This document shows positions 1-11,800 of a stretch of 64,000 nucleotides of DNA, in pieces (positions within the stretch are counted from its first letter, which is position 1; each line of letters begins with the position of its first letter). Under the pieces are notes generated by a model that did not search any database, had not been told where the DNA came from, and saw only the letters and a program-made list of their open reading frames with translations. Source of the DNA: Zopfochytrium polystomum. Taxonomy: Eukaryota > Chytridiomycota > Chytridiomycetes > Chytridiales > Chytridiaceae. Location of the stretch: assembly GCA_025765615.1 (NCBI GenBank), contig JAIVFJ010000161.1, positions 1 to 64,000 of the forward strand, in the 5' to 3' direction. A program made the position numbers and the translations under genes.

Positions 1-399
1 CAGTGTGGTTACAGCTGCGCGGTGTACCCACAGCACTGTCGTCAAGAACTGAAATTTACTGGGATCACAGGGAAGATGACCAAGTAATGCAGCAAGCTTC
101 GAGCTTGCGTGTCGTTGAAGGCGACTTGGTAGGAGGTTCGGTTGGTGGTGGGGGCGCGGTACCCATTTGGGGTTGGTAGGCGGGGCCTGTCGGATGCTGA
201 AGGGATCCGGAGAGAGAGGGCGTGAAGTAGTCGGCAGTAAGCGTCTTGCCCTGCTTGGTATCGCTTCCCTTTATCCTCACTGTGATACTACTCACCCCAA
301 GCTGCCTCCAGGGCCATCCGGCCATCGCTGCCACGGACCAGCCTGTGATGATGATGATTCGGGTCTGCTTCGCTCTGTGTCAACGTTTGGGCGGGTGAC

Positions 400-1427
400 C
401 GTCCCTGTCGCCACCGCAGCCGGCCAGGTCCCGCAGCACCACGCCACAGTCTCCGTGTGTCCGTTCATGCTCGGCGATCCAGCGCACGCGTTGAGCTGTC
501 CAGCACGATCCCGCGCTCGCGCAGCCACTGAAGCGCGGCCACAATGGCCCGATCCACACGTCCCACCACCACTGCAGCACCGCAAGCTGCCCGTGCGTCG
601 CCGCCAGCTCCATCGCTCGCTGCACGATGCGGCGGTCGCTCCACGTATCATAGTCGCCGCCGCCGTCAGGTGACAGACCCGACGAACGGCTGCCTGCCTT
701 CACGGACTCTAGTCGCCACCACCGCTGCCGCCGGCCCCGCGGCCATCTCTCCGCCGCCACCCTCGCCGGAAACATCATCGTCACCACCATTGTGAGCATC
801 AGTCCCCGATGCCCACCGCGCAAGCACCGCCCCGTGCCCGCCCTCGCTCGCGACAAACAGCGGCGGCCGTTAATCGAGGTGCGCTGGCGTGTTCCATCTC
901 CGCCCCAGCTCCCGCCGTCGCCACAGGACAGACAAACTCTGCATCCCTGCACCCAGTCGCAGCCAACGTCCGCGGAGGCAGGCAATCGCGTGTTTCAGCA
1001 GAAAGTCCAGCATCGCGGGGTCGCTGCGGGCGCTGGCGGCCTCGAGCGCGGGCGAGGCGAGCCTCGTTGGCGTGGAGGGCTTATGGGGCGGCGGCGGCGG
1101 TGCATTTTTGCGCGGTGGTATCCACGTTGGCGCGTCGGCTCCCGAAAGGTTGTAAAGGGTGCTGTGGATGGGGTCGTCGCGGTGGGTGTGGTCGCTGGAC
1201 GGAGGGAGCTGTCTCGGCTGTCATCCCTTTCGCGGCAATCGTCGAGGCCAGCGCCGTCGCCGCAGTCGCTGTGATCGTGATCGTATAAGCACAAGTGCTT
1301 CGGCCTGGCGGTGCTCGAGGCGGTAGAGCGTCGCGAGGTGCATCCGATCGCGGGCATTGGTGAGGTAGTCGAGGATGACGGCGACGACAAGGGGTGGCGC
1401 TGGAGACGAGGGCCCTGCGCCCGCCAT
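400..1427 (-). pseudogene. Ankyrin-like repeat protein, broken by frame shifts
   Basis: Reading on the minus strand from an ATG at 1427, the start has an F-box-like or leader feel (ILDYLTNARDRMHLATLYRL). About 970-1060 then encodes ALEAASARSDPAMLDFLL, and about 570-640 encodes MELAATHGQLAVLQWWWD in another frame. These A..G/S..VL.WW/DFLL units resemble the degenerate ankyrin repeats of large chytrid families (family knowledge), though this is recognition by eye, not by search. The pieces lie in at least three frames with stops between them, so either the gene is decayed or the sequence has indels. A related 5' fragment lies at 19.75-20.05 kb. Confidence 0.4.
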
Positions 1428-1884
1428 TATTTTGTATCCCAAGAAGACGTTTATTTGATTTCTTTCGCGTATCTTTCGTTCACAATCGATCCAACAATGC
1501 GAAGAACGAGCTTTGCCCAGTGAAGGCGGAGGGAAAGTAGTTATGTTCAACCGCACGTGGTGCGGAAAGAGGTGTTGCCTGGAGCGTCGGGGGCTGGAGG
1601 AGCGGCGCAAAGCGAAGTCGCTCGCAGGGACAAAGTTCGTCGCCGATTGCGTCATGGATTGGACGGATAGAGTGGAGAGTCAACCCACCAAAAAACCACA
1701 GGTTAATGTTATTGCGACTGAGCCAAGCTAGTATCGAAGGACCCTGTCAGAAGCAAGCACGCCAATTACGCTTTTCCATGTTCCCAAGGCATGCCACCGC
1801 CACCGCCGCCGCTTCCATCCTACAGTAAATACTTCAATAACCCGTTCTGGAAAAAATTTCTAAGTGAGGGCCGAAGAAAAAACA

Positions 1885-2528
1885 ATCAAAAATTCTTTGA
1901 GGCCAAGTTTACCTTGCACGGACCCAAGCCCAGGACATGAGGGCAGGACCCATAAGCAAACCACACGAGTAGAACACGATTACGGCGTCGAAACGGCGGT
2001 GGACAGCCTCCTCCAAAAGATTTCCTGAGTGGAAGTGTTTTTTCGATCTGAAGTTTTTGGAAAAACCCGCAATATCCCCTGCTTGCCACTAATCGACCCG
2101 CAGTTTTTTTTGCAGGTTCGGAATCCTCTCGCAATTCTAGCTTAGAGATGTGACACTTAGAACGTTGTATCACGTCATCTTTGTGCTGGTGGGAGAGCTC
2201 AAAGCATGGCTGGTCACTGTGGACTTAGTTTTTTTGGCCCTGGTGGAAAACAATAACAAAATGAAAAAAATTGACAAAAAAAAACAATTAGACTTGGCCT
2301 CATATGAGTCCATATTGCGTCCATATTGAGTCCATATGTGTGGACTCAATAGTAAAGTGAAAACCATAACAAAAACAATAAAATTGACAAAAAAAAACAA
2401 TTAAGGAGACACAAAATGGACTCATTAATGGACTTGATAGTGGACTTGATAGTGTGGACTTGATAGTGGCCCCACTTTCACTAAGTGGCCCCACTTTCAC
2501 TAAGTAAGGCCCGGATTGATATGTCTAG
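1885..2528. repeat. Dispersed repeat D, copy 1
   Basis: About 640 bp matches 20062-20702 in direct orientation with minor differences. Both copies begin near a CTTTGAGGCCAAGTTTAC stretch and end at GATATGTCTAGG. Inside are A-rich tracts, a doubled TGGCCCCACTTTCACTAAG-type unit, and an 11-bp inverted repeat with a 6-nt loop (2324-2334 / 2341-2351). No coding capacity is seen. It could be a non-autonomous transposon or a solo terminal repeat. The right edge directly abuts the LINE tail of copy 1. Confidence 0.8.
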
Positions 2529-3617
2529 GGTGAGGAATCTGCAGCTTGAAAGTTAAAAAAGTACATGCATGTGAGGGAAGAAAGGTCCAAGAGGTCAGAA
2601 GGGGCACATGTGAGAGAGAGAGAATGTCAAAGAAGAAGAAAAACAAAGAGGCCAAGGTGAAGAGAAGAGATCTGAAGGAACGGTAGAAACAAACTTAAAC
2701 CAGACAACAGCTTGAAAATAGAAAGACAACACAACAAACCAAATGGAAAACAAATGATGAGGCAAAAGAAACAGACACTCATCCACCTCCCACTGAAGCA
2801 CCACTCTCTGTATCAGAGTCGACCCACCCGGATCCGTCTGGCTTCCCCGTCACTCCCTGAGTCTCCTTAGCCAGCCACCTGTTCCTCGATTCCCTAAACC
2901 CCTTGTTGCGCACTGGATCCCAGTGCGCACGCAGGGCTTCCCTAGCTTGCCGCCGCACCTGCGCCATCTGCGTGCGAGTCCTCAGATCCGCCCTCCTATC
3001 ATCCACTGTCCCTGCTTCCATCAAATAATCTGCCTCCTGTTCTGCTGTGGTCTCTGAAGCATCCACAAAGTCCCTCATTCCAGCGCATTCCACTCGAATC
3101 TTTGCAATCAGCCTAGCAAGCTTCATCCCCAGCTTCTTTGAAGCAACCCTGTCTCCTGAGGGATCTTATCCTGCATCATTGGCTGTGTAATGGTGCCCAG
3201 AAAGTCAGAGTCTGCAGCAGCAGATCCAGCACTGTGATGTTCCTACTCGCCTGCTCCAGGCTTGGGACGCACTCAGGGTGGTCCGCCTCCAGGAGGCGGC
3301 GCACACCTGAACACTCCAAGGCATGGTTCCTGTCCAGCTCAGCATCACACTTCTTGCACTTCTGGTGATAGGCCACACGGCCACCCATCCAAGCCACAAG
3401 GCATCTCAACCACCTCCTGTTAAACATTGCACCAGAACGAACCACCTGGCAGGGCCCCCGGTGAGGGGGGACCACCAGGGGTGCCGCCACTCCAGTCAAG
3501 TTGGCCTTTTCCTTATACTTCTCAAGTGACACAGTGTGCATCTTCTGCATAGCAACGGCATCAATGTTCTTGGGCTTAGATCTGGTAACTTCAAGGTTGT
3601 ATGGATAAGTCCTGTGT
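2529..3617 (-). mobile_element. LINE copy 1, 5'-truncated fragment
   Basis: This is the 3' end of the non-LTR element, on the minus strand, matching the ends of copies 2 and 3. It holds the last part of ORF2 and the A/G-rich 3' untranslated region. Its 5' truncation point at 3617 joins directly to a CCTAACCCTAAC motif (3618-3629). Its 3' end lacks the final 40 or so bases seen in the other copies and abuts repeat D. The ORF2 remnant is frame-broken. Confidence 0.85.
2779..3617 (-). pseudogene. LINE ORF2 C-terminal remnant (copy 1)
   Basis: The reading frame corresponds to the last third of the copy 3 ORF2, including the zinc-knuckle motif CKKCDAELDRNHALEC (C-x2-C-x7-H-x3-C). The frame changes near 3127-3180, where copies 2 and 3 read through, so an indel has broken this copy. 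No endonuclease or reverse transcriptase domain remains; it cannot act alone. Confidence 0.8.
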
Positions 3618-3629
3618 CCTAACCCTAAC
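3618..3629 (-). repeat. Interstitial telomere-like motif (TTAGGG type), junction 1
   Basis: CCTAACCCTAAC sits exactly between the 5'-truncated end of LINE copy 1 and the 3' end of LINE copy 2. Read on the LINE sense strand it is GTTAGGGTTAGG, two telomere-like units. Confidence 0.85.
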
Positions 3630-3930
3630 TTTTCAACGGGATTTATTCGCTCCAACCCCCCCCGAGGGAAAGGGTGAGGAATCTGCAACTTTGAAAGTTA
3701 AAAAAGTACATGCATATAAAGGAGAAGAAAGAGAGTCCAAGAGGTCAGAGGAGGAACATGTGAGAGAGAGAGAAAGCCAAAGAAGAAGAAAAACAAAGAG
3801 GCCAAGGTGAAGAGAAGAAATCTGAAAAAACAGTAGAAATAAACTTAAACCAGACAACAGCTTAAAGACATAAAGACAACACAACAAAAAACAAATAGAA
3901 AACAAATGATGAGGCAACAGAAACAGACAC

Positions 3931-6900
3931 TCATCCACCTCCCACTGAAGCACCGCTCTCTGTATCAGAGTCCACCCATCCGGATCCGTCCGGCTTCCCC
4001 GTCACTCCTTGAGTCTCCTTAGTCAGCCACCTGTTCCTCGATTCCCTAAACCCCTTGTTGCGCACTGGATCCCAGTGCGCACGCAGGGCTTCCCTAGCTT
4101 GCCGCCGCACCATGCGCCATCTGCATGCGAGTCCTCAGATCCGCCCTCCTATCATCCACTGTCCCTGCTTCCATCAAATAATCTGCCTCCTGTTCTGCTG
4201 TGGTCTCTGAAGCATCCACAAAGTCCCTCATTCCAGCGCATTCCACTCGAATCTTTGCAATCAGCCTAGCAAGCTTCATCCCCAGCTTCTTTGAAGCAAC
4301 CCTCGTCTCCTGAGGGATCTTATCTGCATCATTGGCTGTGTATGGTGCCCAGAAAGTCAGAGTCTGCAGCAGCAGATCCAGCACTGTGATGTTCCTCCTC
4401 GCCTGCTCCAGGCTTGGGACGCACTCAGGGTGGTCCGCCTCCAGGAGGCGGCGCACACCTGAACACTCCAAGGCATGGTTCCTGTCCAGCTCAGCATCAC
4501 ACTTCTTGCACTTCTGGTGATAGGCAACACGGCCACCCATCCAAGCCACAAGGCATCTCAACCACCTCCTGTTAAACATTGCACCAGAACGAACCACCTG
4601 GCAGGGCCCCCGGTGAGGGGGGACCACCAGGGGTGCCCCACTCCAGTCAAGTTGGCCTTTTCCTTATACTTCTCAAGTGACACAGTGTGCATCTTCTGCA
4701 TAGCGACAGCATCAATGTTCTTGGGCTCAGATCTGGTAACTTCAAGGTCATATGGATAAGTCCTGTGTCTGACAAACGGAATCTGTGCCAAGGCCTTCCG
4801 TGGCACTGACCCAAAATATAGATCCACATCCGGTGTGAACAGAGTGAGCCTGGTGAGGGATCCTGCAGGAGCCCGCCGCCCCCGCTCCGCCATGTGCCTG
4901 TACATGTGTGCAGTGGTGTTTCTCTGGTCCTGAGTGTGGTGCAGTCTGTAGAAATATCTCGCATTCAGCATCTTGTTGCGGGCAACCATTGGCACCACTC
5001 CAAAAATCAGATGCATTGCCACAGTGCTGGATGTTTTTCCCAAAAGACAGAGCCTGGCGCAGACACATGTCCTGGACCTTCTGGGCCGGGGCCAAGAAGG
5101 CCTCTGAATTTGGCCTCAAGTGCAAACCCATACTCCAGCATGGGTCGCAGGAAAGCACATGTACACCCTGTACGCATTCACAGGCCGGAATCCCCAGCCA
5201 TTGAACCCTCGAGATTTCAGAAACTGAAGCATCTTCTCAGTCTTCTTCACCCTCATCTGCAGAGACGTCTCAAAGTCGATGCCGTTGCAATCACGCACAA
5301 GTCCCAACTGCAGTGTGGTCTTCTCCTGGGGGAGTACCACCCCATTCATCTGCAATCTCAGGTTCCTTGTCTTGGAAACAACAACACATTTCTGTGCTGC
5401 AAAAGTCATGCCCCGCCTCTGGGACCAGTTGTGGACTTCATCAAGCATATTCTGAAGGACAGCCTTGTTCCTTGCAAACACTGCAGAGTCATCAGCAAAC
5501 AGCAGAGAGTTGATCTTCAATCCACCACATTGCAACTGGCTGTGGGGCACCCTGGAGAGCGCCTCAGGCAGCGAGTTGATGGCAACATTGAACAGCATCG
5601 GGGACAACACAGTTCCCTGTAGAAACCCCCGAGTCACTGGAATCTGATCAGACTTCTGGCCCATGACCAGAAGCTGGCACGCATTAAAGTCAAACAAGGA
5701 TCTGAGAATCGGCAGCAACTGGTTCCTGGTAAACTCAGGACTCTTGTCATTCCTGGCATTCCAGATGGACTCCCACACATAGTTTCTGTTTGTGCAATCA
5801 TAGGCAGCCTTGATGTCCAAGTACACCACAGTCAGATCAGGGTACTGTTGCTGAAGCTCATGCAGAGTGAATGCCTGGTCCATGGTGGACCTGTGGCGCC
5901 TGAACCCACCCTGTGAGGGGTGGATCATTCCTTCAACCACTCTTTCCACCTGCGGGGCCAACACCCGCTCATACACCAGCCTCAGCCTTGAGCACAGAGA
6001 GATTGGCCTGTAGTTTGCCACATCAGTGTTCACCCCCTTGTTCTTGTACACCAGGGCAACATTCGCGATCCCCCAGAGTGTGGGAACCACCTGGAGGGCT
6101 GCAAGCAACTGGAAGAATCTCTGCAACACAGGAGCCACCACATGTGGGGCAATGCACACCAGTTCGCCAAACAGGGCATCCTCCCCTGGGGCTTTGCCCC
6201 GGGGTGCAATCTTGCAAGCCTCTTCCACGGCATTCTTCTTGATCCAGGCAACTTCAGAAAGCTTCAGAGGCACCATGAGTCGTTCAGCACTGCAGGCAGC
6301 TAAGACATTCCTGGTTGACGGCATCAGTACCAGTTGGCTCATGGCCAATGGTTCCCCTAAAGTGATCAGCATAGTCTGGAAGTTTCTGAGGGTCAAGGGC
6401 ACAGTGAGTGCGCTCCACTCTGGATTTCTGACACTTGATTCTCTTGGCTTCAGCAGCAAAGTCCTTGACAGCTAAATCCTGCACAGCAGAGTACACCCTC
6501 TTCCTGTAGCGTTTGATGGCCACCTTTGTCAGCCTGTTCCACTGCCTGAACTTTGCCCAGGCGTCCTTCTGCCCGACAGGATCATCATCAGGGTGGGCTT
6601 CAGCCTCCATGCGCGACAAGTCACGCCGGCGCTTCAGCTCCTCCAAATGCTTCTCCTCGACATCAGGGCCGCCTGCACCGCCCCTAAACTTGGTCTTCCC
6701 AGCCACTTGGACTCCAGTGTCCACAAGCCACTTCACCACCAACTGAGATACAGAGTCTGCACAGGCACGTCTGCGCTCAAAAGACCACTCCTCCTGGGCT
6801 ACAGCAGCAGCATTCACAGTCTTCCATGCTGAGTGAATCTCTTGTCTCAATGGCTTCCTGGTCTCTGCAAGTTTCTTCTCATACTGGACTTGTCTCAGCA

Positions 6901-7736
6901 TCAGCCTGCGCACATTCAGTCTCTCAAAGGGTGGTTTCATGGTCAAGTGTGTTCGAAGCTCAAAGGTGAGCATCCTGTGATCTGTGAAGGCCAAGTGTTC
7001 CTCAGGTGCGTCATGGACAACCAAGTTATGCACAGCTCCAAGTCCAGCTCGATTCACAAGGAGCAAGTCAGTGACTCCCCTGCCCACGGGGCCAGCAATT
7101 CTAGGTGAGAAAGTGGTCCACTGTCCCCGAACTGGCTCAACCCTGCTCCATCCTGAACCATCAATCCAAGGCGCGCCACCAGTCCACCCTCAGCCTGGGC
7201 TGCGAGTGGGCACAGCCATACTCCTGCAGTGAAGTGTTGAAATCTCCAATGATCAGAAAGGGTGCCTGGGGATTAGCCCCTGCAATCCTGTCTGCTGTTG
7301 CTGAGAATGACTGAAGCACCTCCAAATCCGTCGAGGGTGCAAAGTACACCACTGCCATAATAATCTCTGACATCCTTGCAATGACCCACTCCCCCTTTGT
7401 GTCCTTCTCCAATGTCTGAACCACCAGGTCCTCCTCCATCCTCCTGCCCTTATGAATGGACACCCCCTTCTTGCCCTTATGCCCAAGCCGCTCCTCAAAC
7501 TCCAACGCCGGTCCCCTTGAGTCAGCCACCAATCCCCTCAACGGGTTATTCTCCACCACAGTGATCCCAGTGTCCGCCAACAAAATATAATCTGAATGGA
7601 AATCTGAAAATGCTTGGTCTATGTTCTTGACATGTCCTGAGAGCGAGCAGTTCAAGTTCACAAATCCAAATCTAAGTCCATCAATCATCAAGCATAGCGT
7701 CGGCACCACTGGAAGCTCCTGTGTCTTCAGCCCCAC
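3931..7736 (-). pseudogene. LINE ORF2 (endonuclease-reverse transcriptase), frame-broken, copy 2
   Basis: This begins at an ATG at 7736 with MGLKTQELPV and covers the whole protein: APE-type endonuclease (IIGDFNTS near 7240-7260; later DHRML), reverse transcriptase (YLDIKAAYD, LQGTVLSPMLF, LLFADDSAVFA) and a C-terminal CCHC knuckle. Compared with the intact copy 3, the frame shifts near 7090-7160, 6280-6460, 5040-5160, 4560-4630 and 4095. It supplies the N-terminal endonuclease part missing from copy 3, and shows where ORF2 starts relative to ORF1. Confidence 0.85.
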
Positions 7737-7856
7737 GAGGCCTTGGGTGTCTCTAAAGGTTCTGCCTCCGTCTCCGGCTCCTTCCCCTTGGCGGGAAAGT
7801 GTGACGGGTCGCGAAGCTTCGCCTTCAGGTCAGCCACAAACCGGCGGGGCACAAAT

Positions 7857-8843
7857 TCACAGATAGACTTTGCCAGCAGCACAGAGGGGACGGAATGTCG
7901 GGTGGTTCAGAATTCCAGCAATACGGCTCAGATATGCACGCACAGCAGCAGCTTCAGCCTCAGCCCCTGATCGAAGGCGCGAGGGTTTCCAGGGTTCACA
8001 CTCATCATCCACCACAACCTCAGCCTTTTTACAAGCAGCCACAAACTTGGCCTTCTCAGATTCCAAAACCCAGCATTCCATCAGCGACGCATGCTTGCCA
8101 ATCACAGAGATCTCAGGGACCCGAGGGAATCCATTCGCAGCAGTGAATAGCAGTCTCAAACTGTGGCGGGGCGCAGCCCGACCAATATCTGAAAGATTGG
8201 GCCTAACATAGACTGGAACATACTTCGCTCCTTCAAGGGACCACGCAGGCGGGACATAGTCTGGCGCTGCGCGGCGCGCCTCGACAACGGAGGATCTAGG
8301 TCTGAAAATCTGCTTGAGCTTGGTCTCAGTGTCAACTTTAGGGTCCGTGATCATCTTAATGCCCTTGCGGAAATTGTTAGCAAAAAGCGGCTCCGGTGCG
8401 TTGGCTGCCGCAATGGCAGCGAAACTTAGCGGGAAACGGCGGTTGGGGGGGGGGACACCCCCTCCCCTCCCCGACTGTGGGTTGCCATACGAAGCGCGGG
8501 AGGAAGGTCGAATCCTCTCTGTCTGCAGTGTTGGGCGCGCAGTTGCCGCTGTTCGCGGCCCTCCGCCCTCAACCTCCCCCCCGTCGCTCCCGTCCTCATC
8601 CGCGTCATCGTCAATCCTCCTCTCTCGTCGTCCTCCCCGCATACGCTCCAGCTCCTCCTCAAGTGCGCGGATGCGTTCGTTCTTTGCGGTGATAGTATCT
8701 TCCAAGTCCAGGATCCGTCCGCGTAGTGTGTCAAGGGTCTCGGTGAAGTACTTGCTCTTATCGTTTGACTGTCTATTGAGGCGCTCCTGCGCCTCCCATC
8801 GTCTCTGCTGATTCGCGATGAAATCGATAAGCTCGGCTGTCGT
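7857..8843 (-). pseudogene. LINE ORF1, coiled-coil nucleic-acid-binding type, 5'-truncated
   Basis: The reading frame is open from the truncation point at 8843 to a stop at 7857, about 328 residues. The N-terminal part, including NERIRALEEELERMRGG, is strongly heptad-like (coiled coil). An acidic Gly-rich linker and a basic C-terminal half follow, without an obvious CCHC knuckle. By position and architecture it is the ORF1 protein, which in LINEs coats the RNA (family knowledge). The true start is missing, so this copy cannot give a complete product. Confidence 0.7.
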
Positions 8844-8855
8844 CCTAACCCTAAC
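8844..8855 (-). repeat. Interstitial telomere-like motif, junction 2
   Basis: CCTAACCCTAAC lies between the truncated 5' end of LINE copy 2 and the 3' end of copy 3, identical to junction 1. After it, both tails show TTTTCAA..., then a TTATTCGCTCCAACCC block, so the motif is the shared terminal sequence of the element. Confidence 0.85.
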
Positions 8856-11800
8856 TTTTCAATAGTGTATTATTCGCTCCAACCCGAAGGTGAGGAATCT
8901 GCAGCTTGAAAGTTAAAAAAGTACATGCATATGAAGGAAGGAAGAAGTCCAAGAGGTCAGAGGGGGCACACATGTGAGAGAGAGCCAAAGAAGAGGAAAA
9001 ACAAAGAGGCCAAGGTGAAGAGAAGAGATCTGAAAGAACAGTAGAAACAAACTTAAACCAGATAACAGCTTAAGAGTATGAACACAACACAACAAAAAAC
9101 AAATGGAAAACAAATGATGAGGCAAAAGAAACAGACACTCATCCACCTCCCACTGAAACAGCGCTATCTGTATCAGAGTCAACCCACCCGGATCCGTCCG
9201 GCTTCCCCGTCACTCCCTGAGTCTCCTTATTCAGCCACCTGTTCCTCGATTCCCTAAACCCCTTGTTGCGCACTGGATCCCAGTGCGCACGCAGGGCTTC
9301 CCTAGCTTGCCTCCGCACCTGCGCCATCTGCGTGCGAGTCCTCAGATCCGCCCTCCTATCATCCACTGTCCCTGCTTCCAGCAAATAATCTGCCTCCTGT
9401 TCTGCTGTGGTCTCTGAAGCATCCACAAAGTCCCTCATTCCAGCGCATTCCACTCGAATCTTTGCAATCAGCCTAGCAAGCTTCATCCCCAGCCTCTTTG
9501 AAGCAACCCTTGTCTCCTGAGGGATCTTATCTGCATCATTGGCTGTGTATGGTGCCCAAAAAGTCAGAGTCTGCAGCAGCAGATCCAGCACTGTGATGTT
9601 CCTTCTTGCCTGCTCCAGGCTTGGGACGCACTCAGGGTGGGCCGCCTCCAGGAGGCGGCGCACACCTGAACACTCCAAGGCATGGTTCCTGTCCAGCTCA
9701 GAATCACACTTCTTGCACTTCTGGTGATAGGCCACACGGCCACCCATCCAAGCCACAAGGCATCTCAACCACCTCCTGTTAAACATTGCACCAGAACGAA
9801 CCACCTGGCAGGGCCCCCGGTGAGGGGGGACCACCAGGGGTGCCCCCACTCCAGTCAAGTTGGCCTTTTCCTTATACTTCTCAAGTGACACAGTGTGCAT
9901 CTTCTGCATAGCAACAGCATCAATGTTCTTGGGCTCAGATCTGGTAACTTCAAGGTCATATGGATAAGTCCTGTGTCTGACAAACGGAATCTGTGCCAAG
10001 GCCTTCCGTGGCACTGACCCAAAATATAGATCCACATCTGGTGTGAACAGAGTGAGCCTGGTGAGGGATCCTGCAGGAGCCCGCCGCCCCCGCTCCGCCA
10101 TGTGCCTGTACATGTGTGCAGTGGTGTTTCTCTGGTCCTGAGTGTGGTGCAGTCTGTAGAAATATCTTGCATTCAGCATCTTGTTGCGGGCAACCATTGG
10201 CACCACTCCAAAGATCAGATGCATTGCCACAGTGCTGGATGTTTTCCCAAACGACAGAGCCTGACGCAAACACATGTCCTGGACCTTCTGGGCCGGGGCC
10301 AAGAAGGCCTCTGAATTTGGCCTCAATGCAAACCCATACTCCAGCATGGGTCGCAGGAAACACATATATACCCTGTACGCATTCACAGGGCGGAATCCCC
10401 AGCCATTGAACCCTCGAGATTTCAGAAACTGAAGCATCTTCTCAGTCTTCTTCACCCTCATCTGAAGAGACGTCTCAAAGTCGATGCCGTTGCAATCACG
10501 CACAAGTCCCAACTGCAGTGTGGTCTTCTCCTGGGGGAGTACCACCCCATTCATCTGCAATCTCAGGTTCCTTGTCTTGGAAACAACAACACATTTCTGT
10601 GCTGCAAAAGTCATGCCCCGCCTCTGGGACCAGTTGTGGACTTCATCAAGCATATTCTGAAGGACAGCCTTGTTCCTTGCAAACACTGCAGAGTCATCAG
10701 CAAACAGCAGAGAGTTGATCTTCAATCCACCACATTCCAACTGGCTGTGGGGCACCCTGGAGAGGGCCTCAGGCAGCGAGTTGATGGCAACATTGAACAG
10801 CATTGGGGACAACACAGTGCCCTGTAGAAATCCCCGCGTCACTGGAATCTGATCAGACTTCTGGCCCATGACCAGAAGCTGGCACGCATTAAAGTCAAAC
10901 AAGGATCTGAGAATCGGCAGCAACTGGTTCCTGGTAAACTCCGGACTCTTGTCATTCCTGGCATTCCAGATGGACTCCCACACATAGTTCCTGTTTGTGC
11001 AATCATAGGCAGCCTTGATGTCCAAGTACACCACAGTCAGATCAGGGTACTGTTGCTGAAGCTCATGCAGAGTGAATGCCTGGTCCATGGTGGACCTGTG
11101 GCGCCTGAAACCACCCTGTGAGGGGTGGATCATTCCTTCAACCACTCTTTCCACCTGCGGGGCCAACACCCGCTCATACACCAGCCTCAGCCTTGAGCAC
11201 AGAGAGATTGGCCTGTAGTTTGCCACATCAGTGTTCACCCCCTTGTTCTTGTACACCAGGGCAACATTCGCGATCCCCCAGAGTGTGGGAACCACCTGGA
11301 GAGCTGCAAGCAACTGGAAGAATCTCTGCAACACAGGAGCCACCACATGTGGGGCAATGCACACCAGTTCGCCAAACAGGGCATCCTCCCCTGGGGCCTT
11401 GCCCCGGGGTGCGATCTTGCAAGCCTCTTCCACGGCATTCTTCTTGATCCAGGCAACTTCAGAAAGCTTCAGAGGCACCATGAGTCGTTCAGCACTGCAG
11501 GCAGCTAAGACATCCTGATTGACGGCATCAGTACCAGTTGGCTCATGGCCAATGGTTCCCCTAAAGTGATCAGCATAGTCTGGAAGTTTCTGAGGGTCAA
11601 GGGCGCAGTGAGTACGCTCCACTCTGGATTTCTGACACTTGATTCTCTTGGCTTCAGCAGCAAAGTCCTTGACAGCTAAATCCTGCACAGCAGAGTACAC
11701 CCTCTTCCTGTAGCGTTTGATGGCCACCTTTGTCAGCCTGTTCCACTGCCTGAACTTTGCCCAGGCGTCCTTCTGCCCGACAGGATCATCATCAGGGTGG

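Larger units (their letters stand above)
3630..8843 (-). mobile_element. LINE copy 2, longest copy, ORF1 plus ORF2
   Basis: This 5.2-kb copy is the most complete: most of ORF1, an intergenic gap of about 120 bp, full-length ORF2 territory and the 3' untranslated region. It is 5'-truncated inside ORF1 at 8843, where it joins CCTAACCCTAAC (8844-8855). ORF2 is interrupted by several indels. Its 3' tail reads into GTTAGGGTTAGG, then copy 1, so the copies are head to tail. No poly-A tail is seen, unlike L1-type elements. Confidence 0.9.

Noticed and set aside
4894..7314. Plus-strand open frames across the LINE copies (also 10102-12517)
   Set aside because: They are antisense shadows of ORF2, repeated at the same relative places in each copy and without domains.
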